A DNA stretch of 64,000 bases from Rhodobacteraceae bacterium LMO-JJ12 (GTDB lineage: Bacteria; Pseudomonadota; Alphaproteobacteria; Rhodobacterales; Rhodobacteraceae): positions 372,001 to 436,000 of the forward strand of contig JAKGBX010000003.1 in NCBI GenBank assembly GCA_021555075.1, in the 5' to 3' direction. The translations under genes and the position numbers were made by a program. The notes under the pieces were generated by a model. The model did no database searches and had not been told where the DNA came from. It saw only the letters and a list, made by a program, of their open reading frames with translations. Position 1 is the stretch's first letter; the number at the start of each line of letters is the position of its first letter. Below, in pieces: positions 16,356-25,873 of this stretch.

Positions 16356-17531
16356 ATGCAACATTCGTCAACGGCCACGACAGCCAAACCGCTTGAAGGC
16401 GTGCGCGTTCTGGATTTCACGCGGGTTCTGGCTGGGCCCTATTGCACCGCATTGATGGCTGATCTTGGGGCGGATGTGATCAAGGTGGAAGCCGCCCATG
16501 GCGATGATTATCGCCATATTGGCCCTTTCGAGCAGGGCGAGAGCCTATTGTTTCAGGCGATGAACCGGGGCAAGCGCTCAATCGTTTTGAACCTGAAGTC
16601 TGAGCGCGATATTGCCACCATCAAGGCGTTGCTGCGCGATACAGATGTGTTGGTTGAGAATTTTCGGCCCGGAGTGATGGACAAGCTGGGCCTCGGGGTC
16701 AATGCGCTGTGCGACGAGTTTCCGGGTCTGGTCTATGTGTCGGTTTCGGGTTTCGGGCAGACCGGGAGCAACGCGGCCAAACCCGCGTATGACATTATCA
16801 TTCAGGCAATGAGTGGTCTGATGGATGCGACCGGAGAGCCCGGCGGATCGCCGACCATGATCGGTGAAGCGCTGGGCGATGTAGCGGGTGGATTATTTGC
16901 GGCCTGGGGCACGATGGTGGCGTTGTTTGATCGAGAGCGGACCGGCAAGGGGCGGCATGTGGATGTGGCGCTGTTTGATGCGTTGACCTCAATGATGCCG
17001 GTGTTGGCGTGTCGCACGTTGATGGGCGGTGATACCCCGACGCGCACTGGCAACCGCCATTCGCTTTCGGCACCGTTTGGCACTTATCCGGCGATGGATG
17101 GGCATTTCGCGGTGGCGGTTTTAAATGACCGGTTGTTTGCTACGTTCTGCGAGGTGATTGGACAGCCCGACTTGGTGGGTGATCCGAGGTTTGCCACAGA
17201 CCCGTTGCGGCGTGAAAATGAACCCGCACTTGCCGAACGGATTGAGGTTTGGGCGGGCGAGCGGTGTGTGGCGGAGGTTGTTGCGCGGCTGTCGGAGGCC
17301 GGAATTCCGGCGTCGGAGATTCAATCGGTGGCGCAGGCCTGGGGGTCAGCGCAAGCGGTTGAGCGCGGCTTGTCGTCAGAGGTGGTGCATCCTGATTTGG
17401 GGCGTTTGAACGTGCCGGAACAGCCGGTGCATTTCAGCGGCGCGCGGCGCGGTGGTCGCAAGGCCGCGCCGGGATTGAATGCAGATGCGGAAGTAATTCT
17501 GGCCGGATTGGCCAAAGGAGAGACCCGATGA
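16356..17531 (+). CDS. CaiB/BaiF family CoA-transferase
   Basis: The 391-residue class III CoA-transferase has the family N-terminus LEGVRVLDFTRVLAGPYCT, then LGADVIKVEAAHGDDYRHIG and the mid segment VLVENFRPGVMDKLGLG with the catalytic aspartate expected in the following YDIIIQAMSGLM stretch. It moves CoA between carboxylic acids. GGAGG lies just before the ATG. It overlaps the dehydrogenase by 4 bp, so the pair probably activates and then oxidises one acid. The substrate is unknown. Confidence 0.94.
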   Translation: MQHSSTATTAKPLEGVRVLDFTRVLAGPYCTALMADLGADVIKVEAAHGDDYRHIGPFEQGESLLFQAMNRGKRSIVLNLKSERDIATIKALLRDTDVLVENFRPGVMDKLGLGVNALCDEFPGLVYVSVSGFGQTGSNAAKPAYDIIIQAMSGLMDATGEPGGSPTMIGEALGDVAGGLFAAWGTMVALFDRERTGKGRHVDVALFDALTSMMPVLACRTLMGGDTPTRTGNRHSLSAPFGTYPAMDGHFAVAVLNDRLFATFCEVIGQPDLVGDPRFATDPLRRENEPALAERIEVWAGERCVAEVVARLSEAGIPASEIQSVAQAWGSAQAVERGLSSEVVHPDLGRLNVPEQPVHFSGARRGGRKAAPGLNADAEVILAGLAKGETR

Positions 17532-18664
17532 GCTATCCCATAGGTGAAGACGAACGCGCGGTAACTGACCAGATCGAACGGTTTTCTGCCGAGGTGTTGG
17601 CGCCTGAGGCGGCACGGCTTGATGAGGAGGCGATATTTGCCACCCTGCACTTGCCCGCGATGGCCGAGATGGGATTGCTGGGCATGAACCTGCCCGAGGA
17701 TATGGGGGGTGTCGGCTTGTCCGGTCCTGCGCTTTACGCGGCGGTTGAGGCGATTGCCGGGGCGTGCGGATCAACTGCGTCGATGTTGACGGCGCATTTT
17801 TTGGCGACGGATTCGATCTTGCTGGGCGCAGATGATCAGTTGAAAGCGCGGTTTTTGCCGGATGCGGCGGCGGGCAAAACGCTGGGCGCGTTTGCGTTGA
17901 CCGAGCCACAGGCGGGTTCGAACCCGGCGGATATGGCGAGCTATGCTGTGCGCGAAGGCGATGGCTATCGCATTAGGGGCGCGAAGTGCTTTATCTCGAA
18001 TGCCGGGGCGGCGGATTTCATTGTGGTTTACGCCAAGACCGATCGCGAGGGCGGGGCACGCGGCGTTAGTGCCTTTGTGGTTGAACCCAAAACCACCGAA
18101 GGCGTTGATATTGCGCCGAATGAGCGCACCATGGGTCTGAAGGGCGGGCATGTGTTTGGCGTCAGCTTTGATTGCTGGGTGCCGGAGGCAAACCGGCTTG
18201 GCGCAGAGGGCAGCGGCTTTCGCACGGCGATGAAGGTGCTCGATAACGGACGGATCGAGGTTGCGGCGCAGGCCACGGGCATTGCGGATGCGGCATTGAA
18301 AGCGGCAATTTCCTACGCCAAGGAGCGCAAGGTTGGCGGGCATCCGATTGCCGAATTTCAGGGGCTGCAATTCATGCTGGCTGATTGCGCCACCGAACTG
18401 GCGGCGGCGCGGGCATTGTCGATGCAGGCGGCGGTCAAACGCGGCACAGGTGAGCGGTATTCAAGCGAATCCGCCTTTGCCAAACTCTATGCCACCGAGG
18501 CGGCCTGGCGGATTGCGGACAGGGCATTGCAGATTCACGGGGGCTATGGATACACCCGCGATTTCCCGTTGGAACGCTATCTGCGCGATTTGCGGATATT
18601 TCGAATTTACGAGGGGTCATCGGAAATTCAACGCACAATCATTGCGCGCGGGTTGCTTGCCTGA
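17528..18664 (+). CDS. Acyl-CoA dehydrogenase
   Basis: The 378-residue flavoenzyme shows the acyl-CoA dehydrogenase signatures ALTEPQAGSNPADMASYA (residues ~118-135), the FAD/substrate segment GAKCFISNAGAADF, and the C-terminal QIHGGYGYTRDFPLERYLRD near residues 335-354, followed by IYEGSSEIQRTIIARGLL. The catalytic base is expected to be the glutamate of YEGSSE. It introduces the alpha-beta double bond in an acyl-CoA. It is translationally coupled to the CoA-transferase. Confidence 0.95.
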   Translation: MSYPIGEDERAVTDQIERFSAEVLAPEAARLDEEAIFATLHLPAMAEMGLLGMNLPEDMGGVGLSGPALYAAVEAIAGACGSTASMLTAHFLATDSILLGADDQLKARFLPDAAAGKTLGAFALTEPQAGSNPADMASYAVREGDGYRIRGAKCFISNAGAADFIVVYAKTDREGGARGVSAFVVEPKTTEGVDIAPNERTMGLKGGHVFGVSFDCWVPEANRLGAEGSGFRTAMKVLDNGRIEVAAQATGIADAALKAAISYAKERKVGGHPIAEFQGLQFMLADCATELAAARALSMQAAVKRGTGERYSSESAFAKLYATEAAWRIADRALQIHGGYGYTRDFPLERYLRDLRIFRIYEGSSEIQRTIIARGLLA

Positions 18665-18706
18665 GAGTAGTTTGGTGATGCCGTTTGGCAGGTCGGTTCC
18701 GGTAGT

Positions 18707-19411
18707 TTATTCGGATCGTGCCAGAAGTTGATAGCCGGGGCGGGTTACCGAGCGCACCGTGGTGATTGGGGCATTTTCGATCCAGGTTGTTCGTTCGACC
18801 ACAAACAGGGCAGCACCCTTTGGCGCGTCAATTTGGCGGGCAACTTTGCTGTCTGCTTCGATCGCATAAAAACGCATGTCACAGCGGTTGTAGGGTTTGT
18901 TGCGCACCAGCCATTCGTTTGCGCTTTGCACGCCGAGATCCACGTTGAGGATTTCCGGCGATGTTTCGAGGCAGATCCAGCGATCTTCGAGAATGTAGGG
19001 GCGTTGATCGGCGAGGTGTAGCGCCTCGACGTGCAGCATTTTGCGTGGCTGACGGAGCGTGAATGTTGCGACGACCGATGGCGGGGTTTCTTCGGTTGCC
19101 ACGTGTAAGAGTTGATAGCCATAGACGCCGCCGCGGTTTTCGACTTCCTTGCGGGTTATGGGAATGTCGAGCGTCGCGCGGGTGACCGGGTCGGCGCGAA
19201 CCTGGGTTCCGCCCTTGCGTTTGCGTTCGACAATTCCGGCGTCTGAGAGATCGCGCATGGCGCGTTGCACCGTGCTGCGCGCGCAGCCGAGTTCTTGTGC
19301 GATGTCTTCGTCGCGTGGCAGCTTGTCGCCGGGGCGATAGGTGCGGTCGAGAATACGCGCATGAATGCGGTCTCGGATGTCGGTCCAGGAATGGCGCAGC
19401 TCTTGCGTCAA
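18707..19411 (-). CDS. hutC: Histidine utilization repressor HutC
   Basis: The 234-residue GntR/HutC-family repressor has an N-terminal winged helix (DKLPRDEDIAQELGCARST then VQRAMRDLSDAGIVERKRKGG) and a C-terminal UTRA ligand domain. HutC proteins are induced by urocanate. It overlaps the hutF stop (ATGA), so it is the distal gene of the hutF-hutC pair and would autoregulate. A TGTA-N2-TACA-like site lies upstream of hutF. Confidence 0.9.
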   Translation of the reverse strand: MTQELRHSWTDIRDRIHARILDRTYRPGDKLPRDEDIAQELGCARSTVQRAMRDLSDAGIVERKRKGGTQVRADPVTRATLDIPITRKEVENRGGVYGYQLLHVATEETPPSVVATFTLRQPRKMLHVEALHLADQRPYILEDRWICLETSPEILNVDLGVQSANEWLVRNKPYNRCDMRFYAIEADSKVARQIDAPKGAALFVVERTTWIENAPITTVRSVTRPGYQLLARSE

Positions 19412-20775
19412 ATGTCTTGCCCCAATTGTTGAACAGTGGATTGGAAGGCCTCCATTATACCTTCACGAGCGGAATGGCGACCGTCGGTTATCACGTGGCG
19501 GCCTGCGCTCCAAACATCTGTGACGCAGGCGTGGCCGTGGCCGCCAAAGATCAGGCTATCCAATGCGACGTCGCCGTGACGGTTGCAAATCCATGGGTTG
19601 TCGGTGTTTATGCCGATGAGATCGCCCCAAGCACCTTGGGCAATCTGACCTGCGTCGCGCCCAGCGGCCTGCGCGCTGCCTTTGGTGGCTTCTTCGAATA
19701 GCACCCGGCCAGTGGATTTTTGCGCCGTCGCCAAGGCCGCGCGCGAGCGGTCACGCAGACGTTGAGAATATTCCAGAGTGCGCAGTTCTTCGAACAAGGC
19801 GATGTGGACGTTTGAATCAGAGCCCATGCCGATTGCGCCGCCTTCCGTCAGATATTGCGTGCCGTTGAATATGCCATCCCCAAGGCTGGATTCGGTTATC
19901 GGGCAAAGGCCCGCCACAGCGCCGGAGCGGGCGAGGCGGGTGGTTTCGTCCTCGGTCATCTGGGTGCAGTGGATCAGGCACCAGTTTTCATCGACCTTAT
20001 AGTTGTCGAGCAGCCATTCGGTGGGGCGTGCGCCAGTGTGAGCGATGAGTTCTTCCACTTCGGCAACCTGTTCGGCCAGATGCATATGGATCGGGTTGCC
20101 GTTGGCGAGTGTCAGGGCCGCGTCGAGCCCAACTTTGTCGACGGCGCGAAGGGAATGGGGGGCAACGCCGGTGCGATAGTCAGACGGGCCTTGGGCGACG
20201 ATTGCGGCGGCGTCGCTGTGAAGGCGCAGAAACTGATCCGGGGTGCAGCCAAAGCGTTGTTGGCCACCCACCAGTGGGCGTTGATCGCAGCCGCCAAATT
20301 GGTAAAGCACGGGAAGCAGAGTGAGGCCGATGCCGGTGTTTTGCGCGGCGGCCATGATGCGCGCGGACATCTCGGCAGGGTTGGCGTATTGCGCGCCCGC
20401 GATATCGTGATGCAGGTAGTGGAATTCGGCGACGCTGGCATAGCCCGCTTCGAGCATTTCCATGAAGACCATCTCGGCAATGGCCTGAACATGGTCGGGT
20501 GTGAGCCGGTCAAGATAGCGATACATCAACTGCCGCCAAGTCCAGAAACTGTCGCTTGGATCGGGGCCGCGCGCTTCGGTCAGGCCAGACATGGCGCGTT
20601 GGAACGCATGACTGTGCAGGTTGGTGGGTGCGGGCAAAAGCATGTCGACGGATGCTGTCGGGGTAGACGTGGGTTGCCCAATTTTTACGATTCGGCCGTT
20701 TTTATCGATGCAAATCTGCAAATCTTCTTGCCATCCGTTGGCGGTAAGCGTCTGTCTGGCATTGATAATTTTCAT
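19408..20775 (-). CDS. hutF: Formimidoylglutamate deiminase HutF
   Basis: The 455-residue amidohydrolase has the metal-binding LHSHAFQRAMSGLTEARGP near residues 50-70, the segment MHLAEQVAEVEELIAHTGARP and IHCTQMTEDET. It deiminates N-formimino-L-glutamate to N-formyl-L-glutamate and ammonia, the step of the five-enzyme histidine pathway. Its neighbour hutC and the divergent hutU support the call. hutG, hutH and hutI are not in the window. Confidence 0.93.
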   Translation of the reverse strand: MKIINARQTLTANGWQEDLQICIDKNGRIVKIGQPTSTPTASVDMLLPAPTNLHSHAFQRAMSGLTEARGPDPSDSFWTWRQLMYRYLDRLTPDHVQAIAEMVFMEMLEAGYASVAEFHYLHHDIAGAQYANPAEMSARIMAAAQNTGIGLTLLPVLYQFGGCDQRPLVGGQQRFGCTPDQFLRLHSDAAAIVAQGPSDYRTGVAPHSLRAVDKVGLDAALTLANGNPIHMHLAEQVAEVEELIAHTGARPTEWLLDNYKVDENWCLIHCTQMTEDETTRLARSGAVAGLCPITESSLGDGIFNGTQYLTEGGAIGMGSDSNVHIALFEELRTLEYSQRLRDRSRAALATAQKSTGRVLFEEATKGSAQAAGRDAGQIAQGAWGDLIGINTDNPWICNRHGDVALDSLIFGGHGHACVTDVWSAGRHVITDGRHSAREGIMEAFQSTVQQLGQDI

Positions 20776-20799
20776 GGGGACGATTCCATTGACTTTTTA

Positions 20800-20809
20800 A
20801 GTAGCTACA
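20800..20809. promoter_or_regulatory. Putative HutC operator
   Basis: The sequence AGTAGCTACA matches the HutC-type core TGTA-N2-TACA at all but the first base and contains the perfect palindrome GTAGCTAC. It is 25 bp before the hutF start and lies in the spacer of a weak plus-strand TTGACT...TAATGA promoter that would serve hutU. Confidence 0.4.
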
Positions 20810-20846
20810 TATTAATGATAAGCACGATCTTTACGTAGGGCAACCC

Positions 20847-20990
20847 ATGTCAGATACCTATACATTTCACGACGCTAAGGTTGCCCCGATGGCAGATGCA
20901 TCGGATTGGTTTGTGCGGGTTCGCCGCGCAGTGCGATGCCTGATTGTGCTGTCATCCCCCGCAATTATTACACACTGGAGGCCCCAATGA
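20847..20990 (+). CDS. Possible 47-codon leader ORF coupled to hutU
   Basis: An ATG at 20847 opens a frame of 47 codons ([20 protein letters not shown]...) whose TGA stop at 20988-20990 overlaps the hutU ATG at 20987. Such ATGA contacts mark translational coupling in this genome. The upstream ribosome site is weak (tagggcaaccc). It may be a regulatory leader peptide, a small protein, or a chance frame in the 5' leader; no family is recognised. Confidence 0.35.
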   Translation: MSDTYTFHDAKVAPMADASDWFVRVRRAVRCLIVLSSPAIITHWRPQ

Positions 20991-22657
20991 GCGATCCGCG
21001 CAAGAACACCCGAGATATTTATCCCCCCACCGGCCCCGAATTGAACGCGAAAAGCTGGATGACCGAAGCGCCGCTTAGGATGTTGATGAACAACCTGCAT
21101 CCGGATGTGGCCGAGAACCCGCATGAATTGGTGGTTTATGGTGGCATTGGCCGCGCCGCGCGGACGTGGAAAGATTTCGATCTGATTGTTGATACGCTCA
21201 AACGGCTGGAGGCGGATGAGACGCTGGTCGTGCAATCGGGCAAGCCGGTTGCCGTGGTCAAAACCCACACGGATGCGCCGCGCGTGTTGATTGCCAACTC
21301 GAACCTGGTGCCGCATTGGGCCAATTGGGATCACTTCAACGAGCTCGATAAGAAAGGTCTGGCGATGTATGGCCAGATGACCGCCGGATCGTGGATTTAT
21401 ATCGGCTCGCAAGGGATCGTGCAGGGTACTTATGAAACCTTTGCCGAGGCCGGGCGTCAGCATTACGATGGCGACCTTAAGGGCAAGTGGATCTTGACCG
21501 GTGGGCTTGGTGGCATGGGCGGCGCGCAGCCTTTGGCGGCGGTGATGGCCGGGGCCTGCTGTTTGGCGGTGGAGTGTAACCCCGACAGCATCGATTTCCG
21601 GCTGCGCACGCGTTATGTCGATGAGAAGACCGACAGCCTTGATGAAGCGCTGGAGATGATCGAGCGCTGGACGGCGGCGGGTGAGGCGAAATCTGTCGCG
21701 CTACTGGGCAATGCCGCGGATGTGTTTCCCGAACTCTACAAGCGCGGTGTGCGCCCCGATATCGTGACCGATCAGACCAGCGCGCATGACCCGATCAATG
21801 GCTATCTGCCGCAGGGTTGGACCATGGCCGAGTGGAAAGCCAAACGCGAGAGCGACCCGAAAGCGGTTGAAAAGGCGGCCCGCGCCAGCATGAAAGTACA
21901 AGTGGCCGCGATGGTCGATTTCCATAATGCCGGTGTGCCGACGGTCGATTATGGCAACAATATCCGTCAGATGGCGCTTGAAGAAGGGTTGGAGGATGCG
22001 TTTGCCTTCCCCGGCTTTGTGCCGGCTTATATTCGGCCGCTGTTTTGTCGTGGGATTGGGCCGTTTCGCTGGGTCGCGCTGAGCGGTGACCCGGAAGATA
22101 TCTACAAGACCGACCAGAAGATGAAAGAATTGTTCCCCGAGAACACGCATCTGCACAACTGGCTTGATATGGCGCGTGATCGCATCGCGTTTCAGGGTCT
22201 GCCTGCACGTATTGCGTGGATCGGGCTTGGGGATCGCCATCGCGCGGGGTTGGCGTTTAACGAGATGGTTGCCAGTGGTGAATTGAAAGCGCCGATCGTG
22301 ATTGGACGCGATCATCTTGATAGCGGCTCGGTTGCGTCGCCAAACCGTGAAACGGAATCGATGCGCGATGGTTCGGACGCCGTGTCGGATTGGCCGTTGC
22401 TGAATGCGCTGGTCAATACCGCGTCGGGGGCCACTTGGGTCAGTATCCACCATGGGGGCGGCGTTGGCATGGGATTCAGCCAGCATGCCGGTGTCGTGAT
22501 CTGTGCTGACGGCACGCCCGAGGCGGCCAAGCGGCTTGAGCGGGTGTTGTGGAACGACCCTGCGTCCGGTGTCTGGCGTCATGCCGATGCTGGTTATGAA
22601 ATTGCGCGCGATTGTGCGCGAGAGAACGGGCTGAACCTGCCCGCAATACTTGGATAA
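20987..22657 (+). CDS. hutU: Urocanate hydratase
   Basis: The 556-residue enzyme converts urocanate to imidazolonepropionate with a tightly bound NAD. Visible motifs: [18 protein letters not shown] at the N-terminus, the NAD-binding [18 protein letters not shown] near residues 175-192, and ITDQTSAHD-like [19 protein letters not shown]. The length is the family norm. The ATG at 20987 is fixed by CTGGAGG 5 nt upstream. It is divergent from hutF-hutC and only 25 bp before a TRAP substrate-binding gene. Confidence 0.97.
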   Translation: MSDPRKNTRDIYPPTGPELNAKSWMTEAPLRMLMNNLHPDVAENPHELVVYGGIGRAARTWKDFDLIVDTLKRLEADETLVVQSGKPVAVVKTHTDAPRVLIANSNLVPHWANWDHFNELDKKGLAMYGQMTAGSWIYIGSQGIVQGTYETFAEAGRQHYDGDLKGKWILTGGLGGMGGAQPLAAVMAGACCLAVECNPDSIDFRLRTRYVDEKTDSLDEALEMIERWTAAGEAKSVALLGNAADVFPELYKRGVRPDIVTDQTSAHDPINGYLPQGWTMAEWKAKRESDPKAVEKAARASMKVQVAAMVDFHNAGVPTVDYGNNIRQMALEEGLEDAFAFPGFVPAYIRPLFCRGIGPFRWVALSGDPEDIYKTDQKMKELFPENTHLHNWLDMARDRIAFQGLPARIAWIGLGDRHRAGLAFNEMVASGELKAPIVIGRDHLDSGSVASPNRETESMRDGSDAVSDWPLLNALVNTASGATWVSIHHGGGVGMGFSQHAGVVICADGTPEAAKRLERVLWNDPASGVWRHADAGYEIARDCARENGLNLPAILG

Positions 22658-22682
22658 CAAGGTTCATAAAAAGGAGAGACCA

Positions 22683-23768
22683 ATGGAGAGACGTAAATTT
22701 TTGAAGGCGGGCGCGCTGGGCGCGGCGGCGACAGCTCTGGCCAGCCCGGCTATTGCGCAAGACAAGCGCCAGTGGAAAATGGTTACTGCATGGCCCAAGA
22801 ACTTGCCTGGGCCGGGTGTTGCGGCGCAGAACCTTGCAGACCGGATCACCACGCTTTCGGGCGGGCGTATCGAGGTCAAACTCTATGCTTCGGGCGAGTT
22901 GGTTCCCGGACCGGGCGCGTTTGATGCCGTGAGCGAAGGCACTGCCGAGCTTTATCATGCGGTTCCGGCCTATTGGGGCAGCAAATCCAAGGGTATCCTG
23001 CTCTTTGGGTCGCAGCCTTTTGGTCTGCGCGCGGACGAGCAGTTTGGCTGGCTTTATCACGGTGGTGGTCAGGCGCTTTATGACGAGATGTATGGCCGGT
23101 TTGGTATCAAGCCGTTCCTGTGTGGCAACTCTGGCCCGCAGTGGGGTGGGTGGTTCCGCAACGAGATCAACTCGGCAGAAGACCTGAAGGGTATGAAGTT
23201 CCGCACCACCGGGCTTGCCTCGGAAATGGCCAGCAAGCTGGGCATGGCGGCGGAAGCCATGAGTGGCCCGGCGATGTTCCAGGCATTGCAGACCGGGGCG
23301 CTGGATGCGGGTGAATTTATTGGCCCGTGGACGGATAGCGCGCTTGGTTATTATCAGGTTGCCAAGAACTACTATTGGCCCGGCGTGGGCGAGCCGTCGT
23401 CGGCAGAAGAATGCGGCGTCAACGGTGATGTCTATAACGAGTTGCCGGATGATCTCAAGCAAGCGGTCAGCTATGCCTGCGAAAGTCTCTACAACCCGGT
23501 TTGGACGGAATACACGACCAAACATGCGCTTTCGCTCAAGACGATGGTCGAAGAGCATGGCGTTATGGTCAAGATGTTCCCCGAGGATGTCATCACCGCA
23601 ATGGGCAAGGCCGCTGGCGAAGTGATTGACGAGTTGCGCCAGAACGACGACCCATTGGTGAAGCAAATCACCGAGAGCTTTATCGCGTACCGCGATAGCG
23701 TTGGCGGTTACATGACCTATGCCGACAACGGGCAGATGAATGCCCGCGCGAGCGTTATGGGGTACTAA
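22683..23768 (+). CDS. TRAP transporter substrate-binding protein (TakP-type)
   Basis: The 361-residue periplasmic protein carries a Tat-type signal (RRKFLK at residues 3-8, then GALGAAATALASPAIAQ). The body resembles the TakP/mannitol-chloroaromatic group of DctP proteins: WGSKSKGILLFGSQPFG, then GGWFRNEINSAEDLKGMKF with the ligand arginine in FRTTGLASEM. AAGGAG precedes the ATG. Being 25 bp after hutU suggests the ligand is urocanate, an imidazole acid or a 2-oxo acid. That is an inference from position only. Confidence 0.92.
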   Translation: MERRKFLKAGALGAAATALASPAIAQDKRQWKMVTAWPKNLPGPGVAAQNLADRITTLSGGRIEVKLYASGELVPGPGAFDAVSEGTAELYHAVPAYWGSKSKGILLFGSQPFGLRADEQFGWLYHGGGQALYDEMYGRFGIKPFLCGNSGPQWGGWFRNEINSAEDLKGMKFRTTGLASEMASKLGMAAEAMSGPAMFQALQTGALDAGEFIGPWTDSALGYYQVAKNYYWPGVGEPSSAEECGVNGDVYNELPDDLKQAVSYACESLYNPVWTEYTTKHALSLKTMVEEHGVMVKMFPEDVITAMGKAAGEVIDELRQNDDPLVKQITESFIAYRDSVGGYMTYADNGQMNARASVMGY

Positions 23769-23775
23769 AGACAAT

Positions 23776-23803
23776 CAGACGCGCGGGGGACCTCGCGCGT
23801 CTG
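23776..23803. promoter_or_regulatory. Intercistronic 10-bp hairpin after TRAP binding-protein gene
   Basis: Arms cagacgcgcg (23776-23785) and cgcgcgtctg (23794-23803), loop 8 nt, start 8 nt past the stop of the binding-protein gene and 26 nt before dctQ. No T-run follows. Same position as the repeat in the first TRAP operon. Confidence 0.7.
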
Positions 23804-23828
23804 TTACTGATCAATCGGGGAGAGATAG

Positions 23829-24326
23829 ATGGACCGAATTGCGAGAGTGATCGACGGGGTCAACACAACCACGGCGAATCTGGTGCGCTGGCTGGCGTTG
23901 CTGATGGTTCTGATCCAGTTCTTCATCGTGGTCGGTCGCTATGTTTTCGGGGTCAATTCTATCGCGGCGCAGGAAAGTGTTCTTTATCTGCACGCCACAC
24001 TTTTCATGCTTGGGGCGGGCTATACGCTGTTGGTGGATAAGCACGTCCGGGTGGATGTGTTTTACGCCAAGGTCAGCGCCGCAGCACAGCGGCGCATCGA
24101 CATTTTCGGGCATGTTTTCTTTCTGCTGCCGTCGATGGCGGCGCTGCTCTACTGGTCATGGCCGTCGGTTCGAAACTCGTGGAAAATTCTTGAAGGGCCG
24201 TTGTCAGTTGGCGGGATTGAGGCGGTATTCTTGCTGAAAACGCTTATTCCGGCCTTCTGCATTCTTGTCATTCTGCAATCGCTCTCTCAGTTGATCGGGC
24301 TTTTGTCCCGGAGGGCCGCGCAATGA
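23829..24326 (+). CDS. dctQ: TRAP transporter small permease DctQ
   Basis: The 165-residue membrane protein has four hydrophobic segments near residues 15-35, 50-70, 90-110 and 130-150, with the conserved AAQESVLYLHATLFMLGAGY stretch. It is the small membrane subunit of the second TRAP system. GGGGAGAG lies before the ATG and the stop overlaps dctM (ATGA). Confidence 0.93.
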   Translation: MDRIARVIDGVNTTTANLVRWLALLMVLIQFFIVVGRYVFGVNSIAAQESVLYLHATLFMLGAGYTLLVDKHVRVDVFYAKVSAAAQRRIDIFGHVFFLLPSMAALLYWSWPSVRNSWKILEGPLSVGGIEAVFLLKTLIPAFCILVILQSLSQLIGLLSRRAAQ

Positions 24327-25873
24327 GCGAATATCTTGATCTGATCATGTTTGGCGCGTTGATGGCGGCAATCCTGCTAGGGTTTCCCGTGTCGTTCAGC
24401 ATCGCCGGGATCGGCATTTTCTTTGCCTATCTGGGGTGGATGCTGGGCGTGATGGATATCACGCTTTTGGGCGCCATGAGTCAGCGGGTGTTTGGGTTGA
24501 TCAGCAATCAGGTGCTGATCGCTATTCCGCTCTTTGTGCTGATGGGGGCGGTTCTGGAGAAAAGCCGCATCGCGGAAGAATTGCTCGACACGATGGGGCG
24601 CTTGTTTGGCCAATTGCGTGGCGGGCTGGGAATATCGGTTATTCTGGTGGGCGCGCTTTTGGCGGCTTCGACCGGGATTGTCGGGGCAACGGTGGTTGCG
24701 ATGGGCATGATCGCGCTGCCGACCATGTTGCGCGCCGGGTATAACCCGCGTGTAGCGTCGGGCATCGTTTGCACGGCCGGGACGCTGGGGCAGATCATAC
24801 CGCCTTCGACGCTTTTGATTATCCTGGCCGATGTGATGTCGAATGCTTATCAACAGGCGCAATACGAACAGGGCAAGTTTTCGGTTGAGGCGCTGTCGGT
24901 AGGGCAGTTCTTTGCTGCTGCGTTGGTGCCGGGATTGCTTCTGGTTGCGCTTTATCTGATTTATGTTTTGCTTCGCGGGGTCTTGCGCCCCGACGATATG
25001 CCACCGGCCCCTGCGGATATGGCCAAGCCGGATCGCGGCGAGGTGATCCGGGCGATTGTGCCGCCGGTTCTGCTCATCTTTGCGGTTCTGGGCGCTATTC
25101 TGGGTGGTATTGCCACCCCGACCGAGGCTGCGTCTGTTGGTGCCGTGGGCGCGCTTTTGATGACGGGCGTGCGCCTTGGCATAAACCCCAAGCTGATCCT
25201 GATCGGGACGGGGGCGCTGGTGTCAGTTGGCATTCTGGCGGGTCTTTTTCCGGTTCGTTTGCAACGTGATGATCTGGGGCTTGCCTCGTATCTGGGCGGG
25301 GCCGCTTACGCCATCATGGTTCTGGTGGGGGCGATTGCCATTATGCTGGCCCTGCGTGCGGCGTTTCGCGAGAAGGTCGTACATGAAGCGGTGAGTTCGA
25401 CGCTGACCATGACCTCGATGATCTTTGCCACGATCCTGGCGGCGGGTATATTCTCGCTGGTTTTCATCGGCTTGGGGGGCGAAGAGCGGGTGGCGACGTT
25501 GCTGTCAAACATGCCGGGCGGGGCCAATGGCGCGCTGCTGTTTTGCATGATTTTCATCTTCTTTCTCGGGTTCTTTCTCGATTTTGTGGAAATCTCGGTG
25601 ATCGTCTTGCCTTTGGTCACGCCGACGTTGATCTTGATGGGGCATGATCCGATCTGGCTTGGCATTCTTATCGCGATCAACCTGCAAACCAGTTTCCTGA
25701 CGCCGCCGTTCGGCTTCTCGCTTTTCTATCTGCGCGGGGCGGCGCCCAAGGAAGTGACCACTGGTCACATCTATGCAGGCGTGGTTCCGTTCATTGGTTT
25801 GCAGGCGATCGGGGTGTTGTTGATCTGGGTTTTCCCGGTGCTTGCGACGTGGTTGCCGGCGGCCATTTTCTAA
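24323..25873 (+). CDS. dctM: TRAP transporter large permease DctM
   Basis: The 516-residue channel subunit has more than twelve hydrophobic segments. The family motif appears as SNQVLIAIPLFVLMG, VGALLAASTGIVGATVVAMG and GTLGQIIPPSTLLII. It is longer than the common 425-residue DctM because of an extra segment around residues 285-345, as in the TakP-type subgroup. It ends the hutU-TRAP run. The substrate is not known. Confidence 0.95.
   Translation: MSEYLDLIMFGALMAAILLGFPVSFSIAGIGIFFAYLGWMLGVMDITLLGAMSQRVFGLISNQVLIAIPLFVLMGAVLEKSRIAEELLDTMGRLFGQLRGGLGISVILVGALLAASTGIVGATVVAMGMIALPTMLRAGYNPRVASGIVCTAGTLGQIIPPSTLLIILADVMSNAYQQAQYEQGKFSVEALSVGQFFAAALVPGLLLVALYLIYVLLRGVLRPDDMPPAPADMAKPDRGEVIRAIVPPVLLIFAVLGAILGGIATPTEAASVGAVGALLMTGVRLGINPKLILIGTGALVSVGILAGLFPVRLQRDDLGLASYLGGAAYAIMVLVGAIAIMLALRAAFREKVVHEAVSSTLTMTSMIFATILAAGIFSLVFIGLGGEERVATLLSNMPGGANGALLFCMIFIFFLGFFLDFVEISVIVLPLVTPTLILMGHDPIWLGILIAINLQTSFLTPPFGFSLFYLRGAAPKEVTTGHIYAGVVPFIGLQAIGVLLIWVFPVLATWLPAAIF

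Noticed and set aside
19855-20838. 327-codon plus-strand open frame opposite hutF
   Set aside because: Antisense shadow of hutF; no ribosome site and no recognisable domain.
21701-22660. 319-codon minus-strand open frame opposite hutU
   Set aside because: Antisense shadow of hutU.
22476-23774. 432-codon minus-strand open frame opposite the TRAP binding-protein gene
   Set aside because: Antisense shadow; the plus strand has a Tat signal, ribosome site and family motifs.
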